This document shows positions 47,913-58,653 of a stretch of DNA of 64,000 nt, one piece after another. The notes beneath the pieces are model-generated. The model searched no databases and was not told the DNA's origin. It saw nothing but the letters and a program-made list of their open reading frames with translations. Positions within the stretch are counted from its first letter, which is position 1, and the number at the start of each line of letters is the position of its first letter. Origin of the DNA: Saccopteryx bilineata (lineage: Eukaryota; Chordata; Mammalia; Chiroptera; Emballonuridae); assembly GCF_036850765.1 (NCBI RefSeq), contig NC_089490.1, forward strand, positions 133,576,522 to 133,640,521, read 5' to 3'. The position numbers were made by a program, and so were the translations under genes.

Positions 47913-48482
47913 CTGTAAAGAAAACACAGAGTAGGAATACCAGACAGTGCAGGCACTCACACTTCAGTGTGCACCTCCCATGTTCATCTCCCTTCCATGC
48001 TGTCACTGCCATTCCTACATCCGGTTTCCCCCAAATTCACAAACCCACTAGGTAAACTTTAACCAACTTAACCTCAACTGGGGGAAACAGTAATTACTAA
48101 TTTCTGATATATCAAACATGGACCCAGAAGTATATGGCTCCAATTATTTTAAGGAAGAAGAAAAAAACAACTAGTTGATTTATTCATTCGTCAAAATATT
48201 TATTGAGGATCTACAACCTAGCACCTAATTGCTGTTGAGCTATGGGAGAAAAAATCAAGAACTATTAGATTATCTAAATTTGAATTCCAGGTTTATCATC
48301 TAATATCACCTAAAAATTCTATAATAGTATTTTTTATGTTTATACACTATGATGCTATAGACAAAAAACCCCAATTTTATCTAATTTACTAAAATAGCAA
48401 AAGATAGGCGTTCAATGTATATTAGGCTCATACTCAAAGGAGCTGAGACTCTGTGTTAAAAATAACGCAAAACAAAGTATAG

Positions 48483-48785
48483 CTCTTTTTTGGCTTTTTA
48501 AGAGAGATGGGAAGTATCAACTTGTTGTGGCACCTTAGTTATTCATTGATTGCTTTCTCATATATGACTTGACTGGGGTAAGGGGAGCCTCCAACTGAGC
48601 CAGTGACCCCTTGCTCAAGCCAGAGAGAGACCTTGGGCTCAAGCCAGTGATTACAGGGTCATGTGTATGATCCCGTACTCAACCTGGCAACTTCATGTTC
48701 AAGCCTGTGACCTTGGAGTTTCGAACCTGGGTCCTCAGTATCCCAGGCTGACGCTCTATCCACTGCGCCAGTGCCTGCTCAGGCC
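48483..48785 (-). repeat. SINE family C, older copy with extra module
   Basis: Minus orientation; head cagtgcctgctcaggcc. It includes additional gtactcaacctggcaactt and caagcctgtgaccttgg modules. The target duplication aaagtatag occurs at 48474 and 48786. Confidence 0.88.
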
Positions 48786-48977
48786 AAAGTATAGTTTTTA
48801 AAAAGATAATATTCATGTCATTTCTGGCTCTGCTAATTACATGCTACTCTTTTCCACTCTGCACTTCAAAAAAATGCACAAAGCCACAGAGATCTCAAAC
48901 AAGTTTTCAAGCATTGTATCTTCCACATTAACACAAACTCTAAAAGCTTCATGTCTTGTTGGATTCTTCTTCTAACA

Positions 48978-49141
48978 CAGCGGTTCTCAACCTGTGGGTC
49001 GCGACCCCGGCGGCATTTTTAAATATTGAATAAAATATGTATTTCCAATGGATTTAGGCGACCCCTGTGTTTTGATCTGACCCCTGTGTTTTGGTCGTTG
49101 GACCCCCACCGGGGTCATGACCCGCAGGTTGAGAACCGCTG
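48978..49141. mobile_element. hAT-type MITE, 164 bp
   Basis: Inverted ends cagcggttctcaacctg / caggttgagaaccgctg. The perfect 8-bp target duplication ttctaaca occurs at 48970 and 49142. It is related to the 29017 element by its ends, and carries an internal direct repeat of gacccctgtgttttg. Confidence 0.94.
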
Positions 49142-49299
49142 TTCTAACAGAATTAAAATCAAAGCAGGATTAGCCTACATGCTAGGTATGATAAGGTTAT
49201 TAGCTCTTAATTACACTGTTCAAACCAAGATTTTACCCATAATCATTTGATCACAAAAAAAGAAAAAAGTCTACTGCAAGATATAAAAACAAACAAATT

Positions 49300-49455
49300 G
49301 TGCCCTGGTTGAATTGCTCCATTGGTTCTAAAGCACAGAGGCTGCGGTTTGATCTCTGGGCAGGACACATACAGGAACAGATCAATGTTCCTGTCTCTAT
49401 CTCTCCCTTCCTCTCGCTAAAATCAGCAAATAAAAAATAAAATAAAATACATCGT
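49300..49455 (+). repeat. Ves-type SINE next to a CDCA2 splice donor
   Basis: ccctggttgaattgctccat, gtttgatctctgggcaggac, acatacaggaacagatcaat and tail aaaataaaataaaa. The tail ends about 20-25 bp from the donor of the 49475-49563 exon. Confidence 0.8.
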
Positions 49456-49474
49456 GCCAAGTATAAACACTTAC

Positions 49475-49563
49475 GCTTTTTCTGTTAGAGGCCCGTGTTC
49501 TTCTACCACCTTTACAGGAAGGTATTCTCTCATTGTTCTTTGAAGAGCTAAATGTATCCGTGC
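49475..49563 (-). CDS. CDCA2: CDCA2 small internal coding exon
   Basis: This 89-bp exon has acceptor ttgctcttcag and donor gtaagtg. After the split glycine codon it reads TDTFSSSKNNERIPS and then GGRRTRASNRKS. Human CDCA2 has TDTFSSSNNHEKI and RITRTSNRR at the same place. It ends on a codon boundary. A Ves-type SINE tail ends about 20-25 bp past the donor, unusually close to a 5' splice site. Confidence 0.9.
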
Positions 49564-50159
49564 CTGAAGAGCAAGACACAAGGAAAATGAGAGCAGCTAA
49601 CAGAAAGCTGTGAAAGCCACCACCTTTTAGACACTGCATACTTCTGAGTAGCCAACTTTGCTATTTTCTATCTTATCTAAACATAATTACTGTGAAGAAT
49701 AATACACTTTGAGATTCAAAAATATTAAAACTAAGTTTACTGGATACCCAGAAACATTTGGCCACTGTCCATGGAGACTGTATAACATGCTACCTTGCTG
49801 AGATAACAGATTAAATCACATCATAACAAATACCAATGTTTTCAGTAGTGCCCATTTACTCCAAGCTATATTTTATACAATAAAATCGCAAAAGAGGGCA
49901 TTAAGATGATCATAAAAAGTTTATTTTACAAAGTTTTGGAAAATTTTAATTTGATTACTTTTAATAGTATAAATGAAAGGCAATATATAAGTAAAATGCA
50001 GTTAGAGAACACGCACTTTTGAATGTGACAGACAAAGCTTCAAATTTTAGCTCTACCTTAACCTTGCACGTCTTGGATTCTGTGCTAATGAGCTCAGCTT
50101 GTGTCCTATAGCTAACAAAAAGCCATTACAGGATTTCAACCAGGGGCAAGATATGAACA
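49564..50159. other. CDCA2 intron with old repeat remnants
   Basis: A MIR-like piece lies at about 49990-50080 and an ancient-repeat piece at about 50085-50160 (aaaagccattacaggatttc). Confidence 0.4.
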
Positions 50160-52140
50160 ACGTTCGCATCCTAAGTGCTTTTTCCCATGACATGCTTGTC
50201 AGCTAAGTTCTGGTTTGTTAGTAAAGAGCAGATACTTGTTGCCTTGTCACGATCATAAAAAAAGCCAGACCTTGGAAAGTTGGTGTGCCCAAGATGCCTC
50301 ATTAATGCTGATGAACAATTCTGGATATTCAAGAAATGAGCCCTTCAACTTTCTCGGGAAGCAGCACGGCAGATTGGAAAATCCTGTCCAAGGGGTCCTA
50401 TACTGCCCCTTCATTTGGAGTTAACCCTCAAGGACCCCTACCAGGACAACTTTGGCAGATGGATGTTACTCATATACCTTCATTTGGCAAACAGTCGTAT
50501 GTCCACACTACAGTGGATACATATTCCGGATCTATAGTAACTTCTGTCAGAACAGGAGAGGCTGCTAAGCATGTTATAGCTCATGGTCTGTATGCATTGT
50601 TCTATTATTGGATTTCCTAAACTGGCTAAACTGAAAATGCTCCTGCATTGTTCTATTATTGGATTTCCTAAACTGGCTAAACTGAAAATGCTCCTGCATA
50701 TGGAGCAAAAGCATTTACTGTATTTTGTCATGCTTACAATCTTTAAAGTTAAGGTATTATTAAAGTGTACTCAGCAAACATTTTAAGGTCAATTTAAAAA
50801 AAATTTTTAAAGGGGGTAGTCATATCCTGGAATTCCTACAGGTCTACCATATCATGCTTTTTACTTAAAAAAAAAAAAATTACATTTCTTTTGAATGCTG
50901 ATGAACAGGAGACACCAAATCTTTTTCGCCTGCAAACTACTACCTTCTTTATTAGATCCAGCTAATAACACTGTTTTGTCTTTTTCCAAATAGCTCCAGA
51001 TATATGGAAAAGATTTATATAGGCGGATGGGGATCCTCAAACCCCTCAGCGAGATCTTCTAAGCATGGCTTTTAAGATACCTAGAGGCAGAAAAAGCCCA
51101 ATAGAGATCAGGGGAACTACCAGCTTTTAGGATACAACCTTAAAGGCTCCAACACCCCAAAGGGGTCTCATAGGATGCCATCTGGGTCCTGCTTCAATAG
51201 TGGAAAGGAAGGTCATTGAGCTAAAGCCTGCCAGGCTTACACGCCTCTGCTGTGAGGAAACAGGGACACTGGAAGGTGGGCTTCCCCCTCGCTCCTCTAA
51301 GGGAGGGTTCAGTCTCTTCCAACCCTGCTCCAGCCACCTATGACCTAACCTTGCCCAGAAAGCTGGGATTTGCCACTGACAGCTGAAGGTGCCCAGGGTC
51401 GTTGGCCCCATCTACGGACACTGTGGACGAGCCTAGGGTATTTCTTCCAAGAAGCAGGTAAACTGATCTCATTTGCACAAGGGCCACTTAACTATGTTTT
51501 GCCTGAATGGTCAGGTTTTTTATTCTTCCCTCAAAGATCTCTGTTGTGGGTGTTGATAGTCCTATTTTCTGCTGCTTTGTTTAATATATAGTGTTTCCTT
51601 TATCCCTCCTATCTCAATGCCCCACTCATATTTCAGGCTGGGACCTACTCCTAATTTAGAGCTCTCTTTCCCCCTTTTGCCAACTTCTATTATGAATCTA
51701 CCTTTGCCACCCAGCTTAGTGTATCCCAAGGTTCTCTTTACCATGCCACAGTCGCAGAGCTCCAGGGAAAAGCAACCTGCTCTCATCTCTACAGGCAGAG
51801 GAGAACAGAAGCTCCATATCCACACATGCTGCAAATGGCTTTTCCAGTCTACCAGAGTCATTACCAGCTAGAAGCAGCAGTCACTGGGACTTGGACATGA
51901 GCTGCAAAGTATAGAATGGTGACAACAATTCCAGTGCCATGTGGACTTTTCCTGAATGTGGACTTTTCCTGGACTCCTGCTCCCTGTGACAGCTCCTAAC
52001 AGACTGAACTGTGGTTGGGTTGCATTTTTCAGGGATTTGGCATGGTGATGGGGCCAACTTGGACTTGGTGAACATGTTAAGGACACTACTCTTTTATGGA
52101 TTCTTGCTGTATTGGCCAAGAGTTTGCTTAAAGGTTTTTA
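50160..52140 (+). pseudogene. endogenous betaretrovirus-like remnant (integrase, possible env leader)
   Basis: In the frame at 50336-50620 the conceptual product carries [19 protein letters not shown] and TGEAAKHVI, the core signature of a class II (betaretrovirus/ERV-K type) integrase, which normally inserts proviral DNA into the genome. It is broken: the reading frame ends after [11 protein letters not shown], the sequence around the second catalytic aspartate is missing or shifted, and a 51-bp tandem duplication follows. Downstream to about 52130 lies sequence with short open pieces that could be an env leader (hydrophobic SLLWVLIVLFSAALFNI at 51535-51591), less certain. No LTRs are seen. 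It is an old, non-functional fragment. Confidence 0.75.
50594..50695 (+). repeat. perfect 51-bp tandem duplication in the retroviral remnant
   Basis: gcattgttctattattggat begins both units, at 50594 and 50645. The two 51-bp copies are identical, so the duplication is much younger than the decayed surroundings or is an assembly artefact. Confidence 0.9.
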
Positions 52141-52592
52141 ATCACTGTAAAAAAAATAGAAGACTGGATAAAGAAGATGGAGCACATATACACCATGGTA
52201 TTCAGCTAGAAGAAATGATGACATCGGATCACTTACAGCAGAATGGTGGAATCTTGAAAACACTATGCGGAGTGAAATAAGTGAATCAGAAAAAAACAAG
52301 AACTGCAGGATTCCATACATTGGTGGGACATAAAAGCGAGGCTAAGAGACATGGACAGGAGTGTGGTGGTTACAGGGGGTGGGGAGAGGGAATGAGGGAG
52401 AGGGGGAGGGGGAGGGGTACAGAGAGAACTGGATAGAGGGTGACGGAGGACGATCTCTCTTTGGGTGATGGGTATGCAACAGAACTAAGTGACAAGATAA
52501 CCTGGAAATGTTTTCTTTGAATATATGTACCCTGATTTATTGATGTCACCCCATTAAAATAAAAATTTATTCATTAAAAAAAAAAAAAAAAA
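52141..52592 (+). mobile_element. LINE-1 3' end fragment abutting the retroviral remnant
   Basis: tagaagactggataaagaag, gaaatgatgacatcggatca, ggagtgtggtggttacaggg, a G-rich 3' UTR tract and an 18-A tail. It is the same 3' end type as the full-length L1 at 31791-38970. No clear separate target duplication at the left junction. Confidence 0.9.
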
Positions 52593-52734
52593 GAGCCATA
52601 CAGTCCATATCTTTTCAGTTGTGCTAACTGGGAAAAGGAGTTTCCATCTAAGGAAGTTGATGTGGGTATTATGAAATATGAGACTTGAATGGCTAGAGAT
52701 TTCCTATAAGCTTTCCTACACTACTTTTTAAAAA

Positions 52735-52932
52735 AATTTTTTCCATTGATTGAGAGGGGAGAAAAGTGGGGGCAGGGAGAAGGGACAGAGAGAGAAGCAT
52801 AAACTTGTTGTTCACTTAGTTATTCCATTTAGTTGTGCACTCATTGTTTCTCATATGTGCCTGACCAGGACTGAATCCATGACCTTGCTGGCCTGGGGAG
52901 ATGCTTTATCCACTGAGACACCAGGCCAGAGC
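52735..52932 (-). repeat. degraded tRNA-derived SINE
   Basis: Minus orientation: ttgattgagaggggagaaaa, cttagttattccatttagtt, ctcatatgtgcctgaccagg, and head ctgagacaccaggccagagc. Confidence 0.75.
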
Positions 52933-53064
52933 CTACACTCGCTGGATTTTTAAACCAAGTATGCATTGCTGTAATAAAAATAAAATTTTAAAAAGAAAAT
53001 AAGGAAATTAAGTTTCAAACACACAGATTTTGTAAATAACATTTATGAAGATAAAATTTACTAC

Positions 53065-53143
53065 CTGAAAGAGTCTCAGAGATTGAAGACTTACTAAGAG
53101 GGCTTGTAACAGCATATGATACCAGAAGAGGTTCTATGTTTTC
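53065..53143 (-). CDS. CDCA2: CDCA2 small internal coding exon
   Basis: This 79-bp exon lies between acceptor tttgtttag and donor gtagta, a slightly weak donor. The peptide starts ENIEPLLVSYAV and ends SSISETLS plus one split base. It matches the human stretch ENIEPLQVSFAV...SSISETLS closely. Phase in is 0, phase out is 1, and it fits both neighbours. A degraded SINE lies about 130 bp downstream, in the intron. Confidence 0.9.
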
Positions 53144-53409
53144 CTAAACAAAGGGGGAAAAAAGGTAGAAATTAGATATCCTTAAATTCCACAGACATAA
53201 AAATCAATAAAAAGTTGAAAAAGAAAATCAAAGCAAAACAGAAGATATTAGATATAAAAATGAAATATACTTTATTATTTACCAATCATCTTTAATGAAA
53301 CCATGTCTACTAACTACAATCTACCAAAACAAAAATAATCTTTAAGTGAAAGTAGTCATAATGATCTGCTAAAACCTTACTTTTTGGTTAATTTAAAATT
53401 CCACATTCT

Positions 53410-53570
53410 AGCCCTGGCTGAATAGCTCAGTTGGTTAGAACATTGTCCCAAAGTACAGAGTTGCCAGTTCAATTACCAGTCAGGAGCAGATCAATGTTCC
53501 TGTGTCTTCCCCCCCTCCCTTCCTTGCTTGCTTAAACAAACAAACAAACAAACAAGCAAACAAAATCCCA
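53410..53570 (+). repeat. Ves-type SINE
   Basis: tagccctggctgaatagctc, gttgccagttcaattacc, caggagcagatcaatgttcc, tail (aaac)n. Confidence 0.8.
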
Positions 53571-53699
53571 TATCCTAACTCCTATAAAAGATAATTCATT
53601 AATAAGCACAATCTAACATTACATTATTATTCAGGGTAAACTTGCAATATAAACACAGATGTCAAATTTTTTCTTTCTCATGTAATTGCCATTATAATG

Positions 53700-55870
53700 G
53701 TAACTTTGATTTTTCATGGATAAAATCTGCCAGGTTGAAAAATTTCTTTTTTTACTAGTTAGCTCAGTTTTAATCAGAAATGAATCCTAAATACTGTCAA
53801 ATGCTTTTACTACATCTACTGAGATGAACATCCGGTTTTTCAGTCTTTTAGTCTGTTGAAATGATGAATTATATGATTGTTTTAAAAATATTCAACCATC
53901 TTTGCACCTTTGAGTTAAATCTCATTTGGTCATGATCTATTCTTTTTACATATTCGTATGTTCATGAGGATATTGGACTGTAGTTTTCTTATAATGTCTC
54001 TCTCATTACAGTACCTTGTAATGCAGACATTAATAATTGGGAAGTATTCTCACCACTTCAATTTATTTGGAAGAGTATATGTCAAATTAGTATTATATTT
54101 TCCTTAGATGTTTGGTAGAATTCATTTAATAAGATCATCTAGACATGCAGTTTTCTGTGTGTGAAGGTTTAACTACAACTTAAATTTCTTTAGTTTAGTT
54201 GATATAAGGTAATTAATCTTGAGATGTGGTTGTTTCTGTCTTTCAAGAAATATATCTAGTTTAAGTTGTGGAATTCACTGATATAAAGTTGTTCATATAC
54301 AGTATTCTCTTATTACCACTCAATAGTTAGCATATATATTTCCGTCATCTCTCACATTTCTTATACTAGTAATTGAGTACTCTTCTTTTTTCCTGAATAA
54401 TCTGATTAGAAGTTTACTTATATATATATATTTAAAGAACAGTCTTCTGATTTCAATAATTTTTCTCTACCATTTTTATTAGTTTCCACTGATTTCTGAA
54501 TTTATCTTTACTACCACCTTTCTTCTGCTTACTTTGCCTTTTCTTCTTCTAGTTTCTTAAAGTAGAAGTTGAGATTGATTTGATACATCTCTGATTTTGA
54601 AATAAGGCTTTAAAAAAGATTTTCCTCTAGCCTGACCAGCTTGTGGTGCAGTAGATAAAGCTTTGATCTGGGATGCTGAGGACCCAGGTTCAAAACCTCG
54701 AGGTCACCGGCTAGAGGGAAGGCTCATCTAGCTTGAGTGCGGGGTCGCTGGCTTGAGCATAGGATCATATAGTATATGATTCCATGGTTACTGGATTGAG
54801 TAAGGGGCCACTGGTTGAGCTAGAGTTCTCTCACCTCTGTCAAGGCACTTATGAGAAAGCAATCAATGAACAACCAAAGTGCTGTAACTACAAGTTGATG
54901 CTTCTCATTTCTCTTCCTTCCTGTCTTCATCTCTCACAATAAATAAATAAATAAACAAATAAATAAAGTTAGTTCTGTCTAAGCACTGCTTTAGCTGCAT
55001 TCCACACATTTGTGCTGTCCTTTTTAAGTGGCTTATAGAGTGCATCTTTAACTTACACACTTTGTATATATAGCCTTAAGAACTTCTCCCAGAAGTTGTT
55101 GCATATTTTCTTTACGTATTTTACAAACCAAATGATACATTGTTATTAGTCTTTTTGAGAATGATATCTTCTATGGAGATTAAGAGGAACCAGTCTGTCA
55201 TATTTGTCATTTAGCATTTTTAGTGCTCTTCATTCCATTGTTAAATGCAGATTTCCATCTGGAACCATTTTCCGGTTGACTAAAGGTCTCCTTTTAACAT
55301 TTCTTCAAGTGCTATCGTGTTATAGTAATAAATTCTTTCAGCTTTCACATGTCTGAAAAGACCTTTAATTCACCTTTGTTTTTATGAAAGAAAAGATTGA
55401 GTTTTTTTTCTCTCTGAGTCATCATGAGAAGATGCTGTTGCACTATTTTACATTTGTCCTTCTTGATGTCATGTCTGTTTTCCCTAGCTTCTGTCTTGCT
55501 GTATTTTTCTTCACGTTTCACATACTGCAAAATTTGCTGAAATTTAAGATCAGTGGGTTTATAATTTTATCACATTGGGAAATTTTTCAGCCATTTTTCA
55601 AATATTTTTTCTGTTCTTTCCTGTCTCTTCTCCTTCGGGGTCTCTAATTACATGCACATTATGCCACCTCAATAGTTCTAGTTCACACCTGTCTGCTCTT
55701 TCCTATTCAGTCTTTTCTTCTGTTTCATTGAGAATAATTTCTACTGCTACATCTTGAAGTTTACCAATCTCTTTTCTTCATTATGGGGCATCTTTTCCTA
55801 CACATGCATCAATTGTTCATTGAATGTCAGCCATTTTGAATTTAACTGCATTGTTTTATGATGTTATACT
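53700..55870 (-). repeat. old L1/HAL1 remnant, antisense
   Basis: Minus-orientation L1-type sequence: tgcttttactacatctactg, tggactgtagttttcttata, agcactgctttagctgcatt, acctttaattcacctttgtt and ctccttcggggtctctaatt appear in the order expected for antisense L1/HAL1. Interrupted by a family C SINE. Confidence 0.7.
54630..54968 (+). repeat. SINE family C, variant
   Basis: Head gcctgaccagcttgtggtgc, B box ggttcaaaacc, ggcttgagcataggatcat module, tail (aaat)n. Confidence 0.9.
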
Positions 55871-56130
55871 TGAGCTCTGTCATTCAATGTAGTTAAATAC
55901 CTGAAGACAAGTTGAATCCTTTCCTGGCTTGCTTTTCCGTTTAGCTAGATTTTTAGTCTAACTCTGCTCCACTAACAAAGCAGCAATCCCAAGTAGCCAA
56001 CACCCTCTTGAATTACAAGCTGTTGCTACCCAGGCTGGTGGGAACACCATTCCTGCCCATGTGCGTGAGCTCTAAGCATTGTTCCCCCTGCTCCATTAGG
56101 GCAGTCCTGTCCCTGACTTTGGGCAGTTTA

Positions 56131-56502
56131 TTTTTTATTTTTATTTATTTATTTTTTTTCCTGAAACTGGAAACGGGGAGAGACAGACTCCCGCATGCAC
56201 CCGACCGGGATCCACCCGCAAGCCCACCAGAGGGCGATGCCCTGCCCCTCCGGGGCGTCACTCTATTGCGACCAGAGCCACTCTAGCGCCTGCGGCAGAG
56301 GCCAAGGAGCCATCCCCAGTGCCCGGGCCATCTTTGCTCCAATGGAGCCTTGGCTGCGGAAGGGGAAGAGAGACAAAGAGGAAGGAGGGGGGTGGGGTGG
56401 AGAAGCAGATGGGCGCTTCTGTGTGCCCTGGCCGGGAATCGAACCCGGGACTTCTGCACGCCAGGCCGACGCTCTACCACTGAGCCAACTGGCCAGGGCT
56501 GA
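56131..56502 (-). repeat. SINE family A
   Basis: Minus orientation with head at the right end (cactgagccaactggccagg). The perfect 13-bp target duplication tttgggcagttta occurs at 56118 and 56503. Confidence 0.95.
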
Positions 56503-56515
56503 TTTGGGCAGTTTA

Positions 56516-57311
56516 ATCCCAAACCTGTGCTGACCAGCACTTGGCAGAAGACTCAAGCGGGACCCTGGCATATCTCCGGAGTTCTTTGTGCAGCTCCCTC
56601 TACAACCAGATCCCAACTCCATTTTCTCGACTCATGAGTCTACCAGGCCCCACCAAGGTACATCCTCCCTGTGCTGCAGCACAGACACCAGACTGGCAGT
56701 GAGCAGGCTGCTTCTGAGCTCACCTCATGTGATGCAACCTCCCAGGGATTTCCATCCTGTGCTGCCTAATGTTAGTTCATGTCTGAGAACCACTGTTCTC
56801 TGTATTTTCTCTAGTTTTTTAGTTGTTTCTCGTGAAAGTAAAATTAGGTCCCTCTTATTCCATTCTAGCTGAAAGCAAAATATTCTTGAAGTACAACAGT
56901 GAGAGGGAATGGATGATAATCCCAATATAAAAATACGCAAGAAAAATTATTAGGCAATTCTTAAGAAATTCAATGGCCTATAAATGTGAAAAATGTTCAA
57001 ATCTCACTAACAAACTAAAATATTTTCAAGTCATCTTTTTCTCCTATTAAACTGTTTTAAATAAGTGTAGTTAACACGCAGAAATTACAAAGGTATGGTA
57101 AGATCATTCATACTTCAGTGAATCCAGATTCATATATACATTCTGGGTGGAAATTTAGCAATAGTCATCAAAAAGGTCACAAATATTCATATTCTTTAAT
57201 TCACTAATTCCACCTATAAAAATAAACTTTAGGGGAGAAACAATTCACATTTATAGTATATAAATTCTAAATCTGTGGCACTTTCATATTTTAACACCTC
57301 TGAAACCTGAG
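56516..57311. other. CDCA2 intron, unique sequence
   Basis: Nothing recognised. Confidence 0.4.
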
Positions 57312-57312
57312 T

Positions 57313-57703
57313 ATAGTAGTTCCCCTTGTCTGCAGAGGGACAGGTTCCTGAAACCACGGACAATCTTGAACCTCACATAAACTCTGTGAAAGTCTGATTT
57401 ATAAATTAGGCACAGTAAGAGGGTATCAACAATAACTATGAATAAAGTAGAACAATTACAAGGACGCCCTGTAGTAGAAGTGATATAAGCGTGATCTCTC
57501 AGAGCCTCTCGCTGTCCTGCACATGCTCTCTCCCTGGGATGACGGGCGATGACACACAGCTATGTGATGAGCTGAAGTACTCAGAATGGCATGCGATTTA
57601 AACCCCAGGAATTATTTATTTCTGGAATTTTCCAGTTAATATTTTCAGAATGAGTTGTCTACAGGTAACTGAAACCATGGACAAGGGGGAACTACTGTAT
57701 ATC
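57313..57703. mobile_element. Tigger-like (pogo/Tc1-mariner class) nonautonomous DNA transposon
   Basis: Ends tagtagttccccttgtctgc and atggacaagggggaactact are inverted repeats, next to TA dinucleotides. Internal gaaaccacggacaatcttga and gaattttccagttaatattt are typical of Tigger/MER-type elements. About 390 bp, no coding capacity. Confidence 0.8.
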
Positions 57704-57902
57704 TTGATCCATGGTGTGCCAGTGTAACTTTCCACCTTTCTGCTTAGTGATATATAAACACCATCCAGTCCATAGCACTGAGGGTCCACAACATATGCTA
57801 TGTACAATAAACAACAAAAGTCTCATTTTTAATGCTACTCATGCAAAATAGCTGAGATCTGATTAAAATAGAAACAACTTGTTTCACATTTTTCACACTT
57901 AC

Positions 57903-58138
57903 AAGATTTTCCCCCTTTTCATCGAAATCTGGCTGAGGCAAGTGCTCTGGACCCAGTGACCACTCCGTTGGCAGGAGGCTGTCGCTGCTCGAGTCCGCCT
58001 TACAGACGGGCGTTCCTCCTCTGCGCAGCGGGGTGTTTGCGGGCAGGGACTCGTCGAACACCTCGGGGCTGAGGTCCTCTCCAAAGGTAACTCTCTTCCT
58101 CTTCCTCATGTTTACAAATGTCGCTACTTTATAATTTT
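57903..58138 (-). CDS. CDCA2: CDCA2 exon carrying the RVTF PP1-docking motif
   Basis: This is the diagnostic exon. Reading from about 58109 it gives MRKRKRVTFGEDLSPEVFD and then the ESLPANTPLRRGGTPV block. RVTF (58094-58083) is the RVxF-type docking site through which Repo-Man holds PP1-gamma. The following TPLRRGGTP segment corresponds to the adjacent docking region shared with Ki-67 (KiR-SLiM). The acceptor is placed at tatcaag before 58138 because that phase matches the preceding exon. The donor is gtaagtg right after GENL, where the human protein continues with ENIEP. A later in-exon acceptor (gtag at about 58125) is possible but breaks phase. Confidence 0.95.
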
Positions 58139-58568
58139 CTTGATAATAAAGAGGAATATATTTTAAAAATTAAGCTGAATTTTTTATCTAAAAGGTATAT
58201 CTTACAATCTTTTAATATGGTTAGATTATTATTTGTATAAAAATCTAAAGAAAAATATTCAAAATGAAAAAGATATGCAGCATTTCTCAGTAAACTATGC
58301 TACTAGATTTTAGAGTAAATTTTTTATGAGTATCTTAGAAATTTTCAAAATTGGAATATCAAGTTTTACCATCAGGCAAAACTGGACAGAGCACTCCTGA
58401 GAAACCCCCTCGACAGAAACCCATGTCTGCTAGCTGTCCTTCAATCCCGTGTCATTTCAGATCATCAAAGCATTAGCAGGCAGGTCATTGAGAAGACTAG
58501 TACTATCTCAGGGTTTTTATAACAAGAAATGATATCCTTGGGCTTCAAAATAAATGTGAATTTCTTAC
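58139..58568. other. CDCA2 short intron
   Basis: No repeat recognised; it separates the 85-bp exon from the PP1-docking exon. Confidence 0.6.
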
Positions 58569-58653
58569 CTGCTTTTTGTTCTCTGCAACAGTTTTTAAGA
58601 GTTGAGATTAAGCTTGGATGAGTCCCACTATCACAGTGGTTGTTACAATCTTC
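58569..58653 (-). CDS. CDCA2: CDCA2 small internal coding exon
   Basis: This 85-bp exon sits after a strong acceptor (a long T tract, then gtttag) and before donor gtaaga. Read from its first base it is open throughout (EDCNNHCDSGTHPSLIS, then TLKNCCREQKA) and leaves one base for the next exon. The block THPSLIS plus NCC is also present in human CDCA2 directly before the PP1-docking exon. It joins the 60689-60900 exon at a codon boundary and the next exon through a G|AA split codon. Confidence 0.88.
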
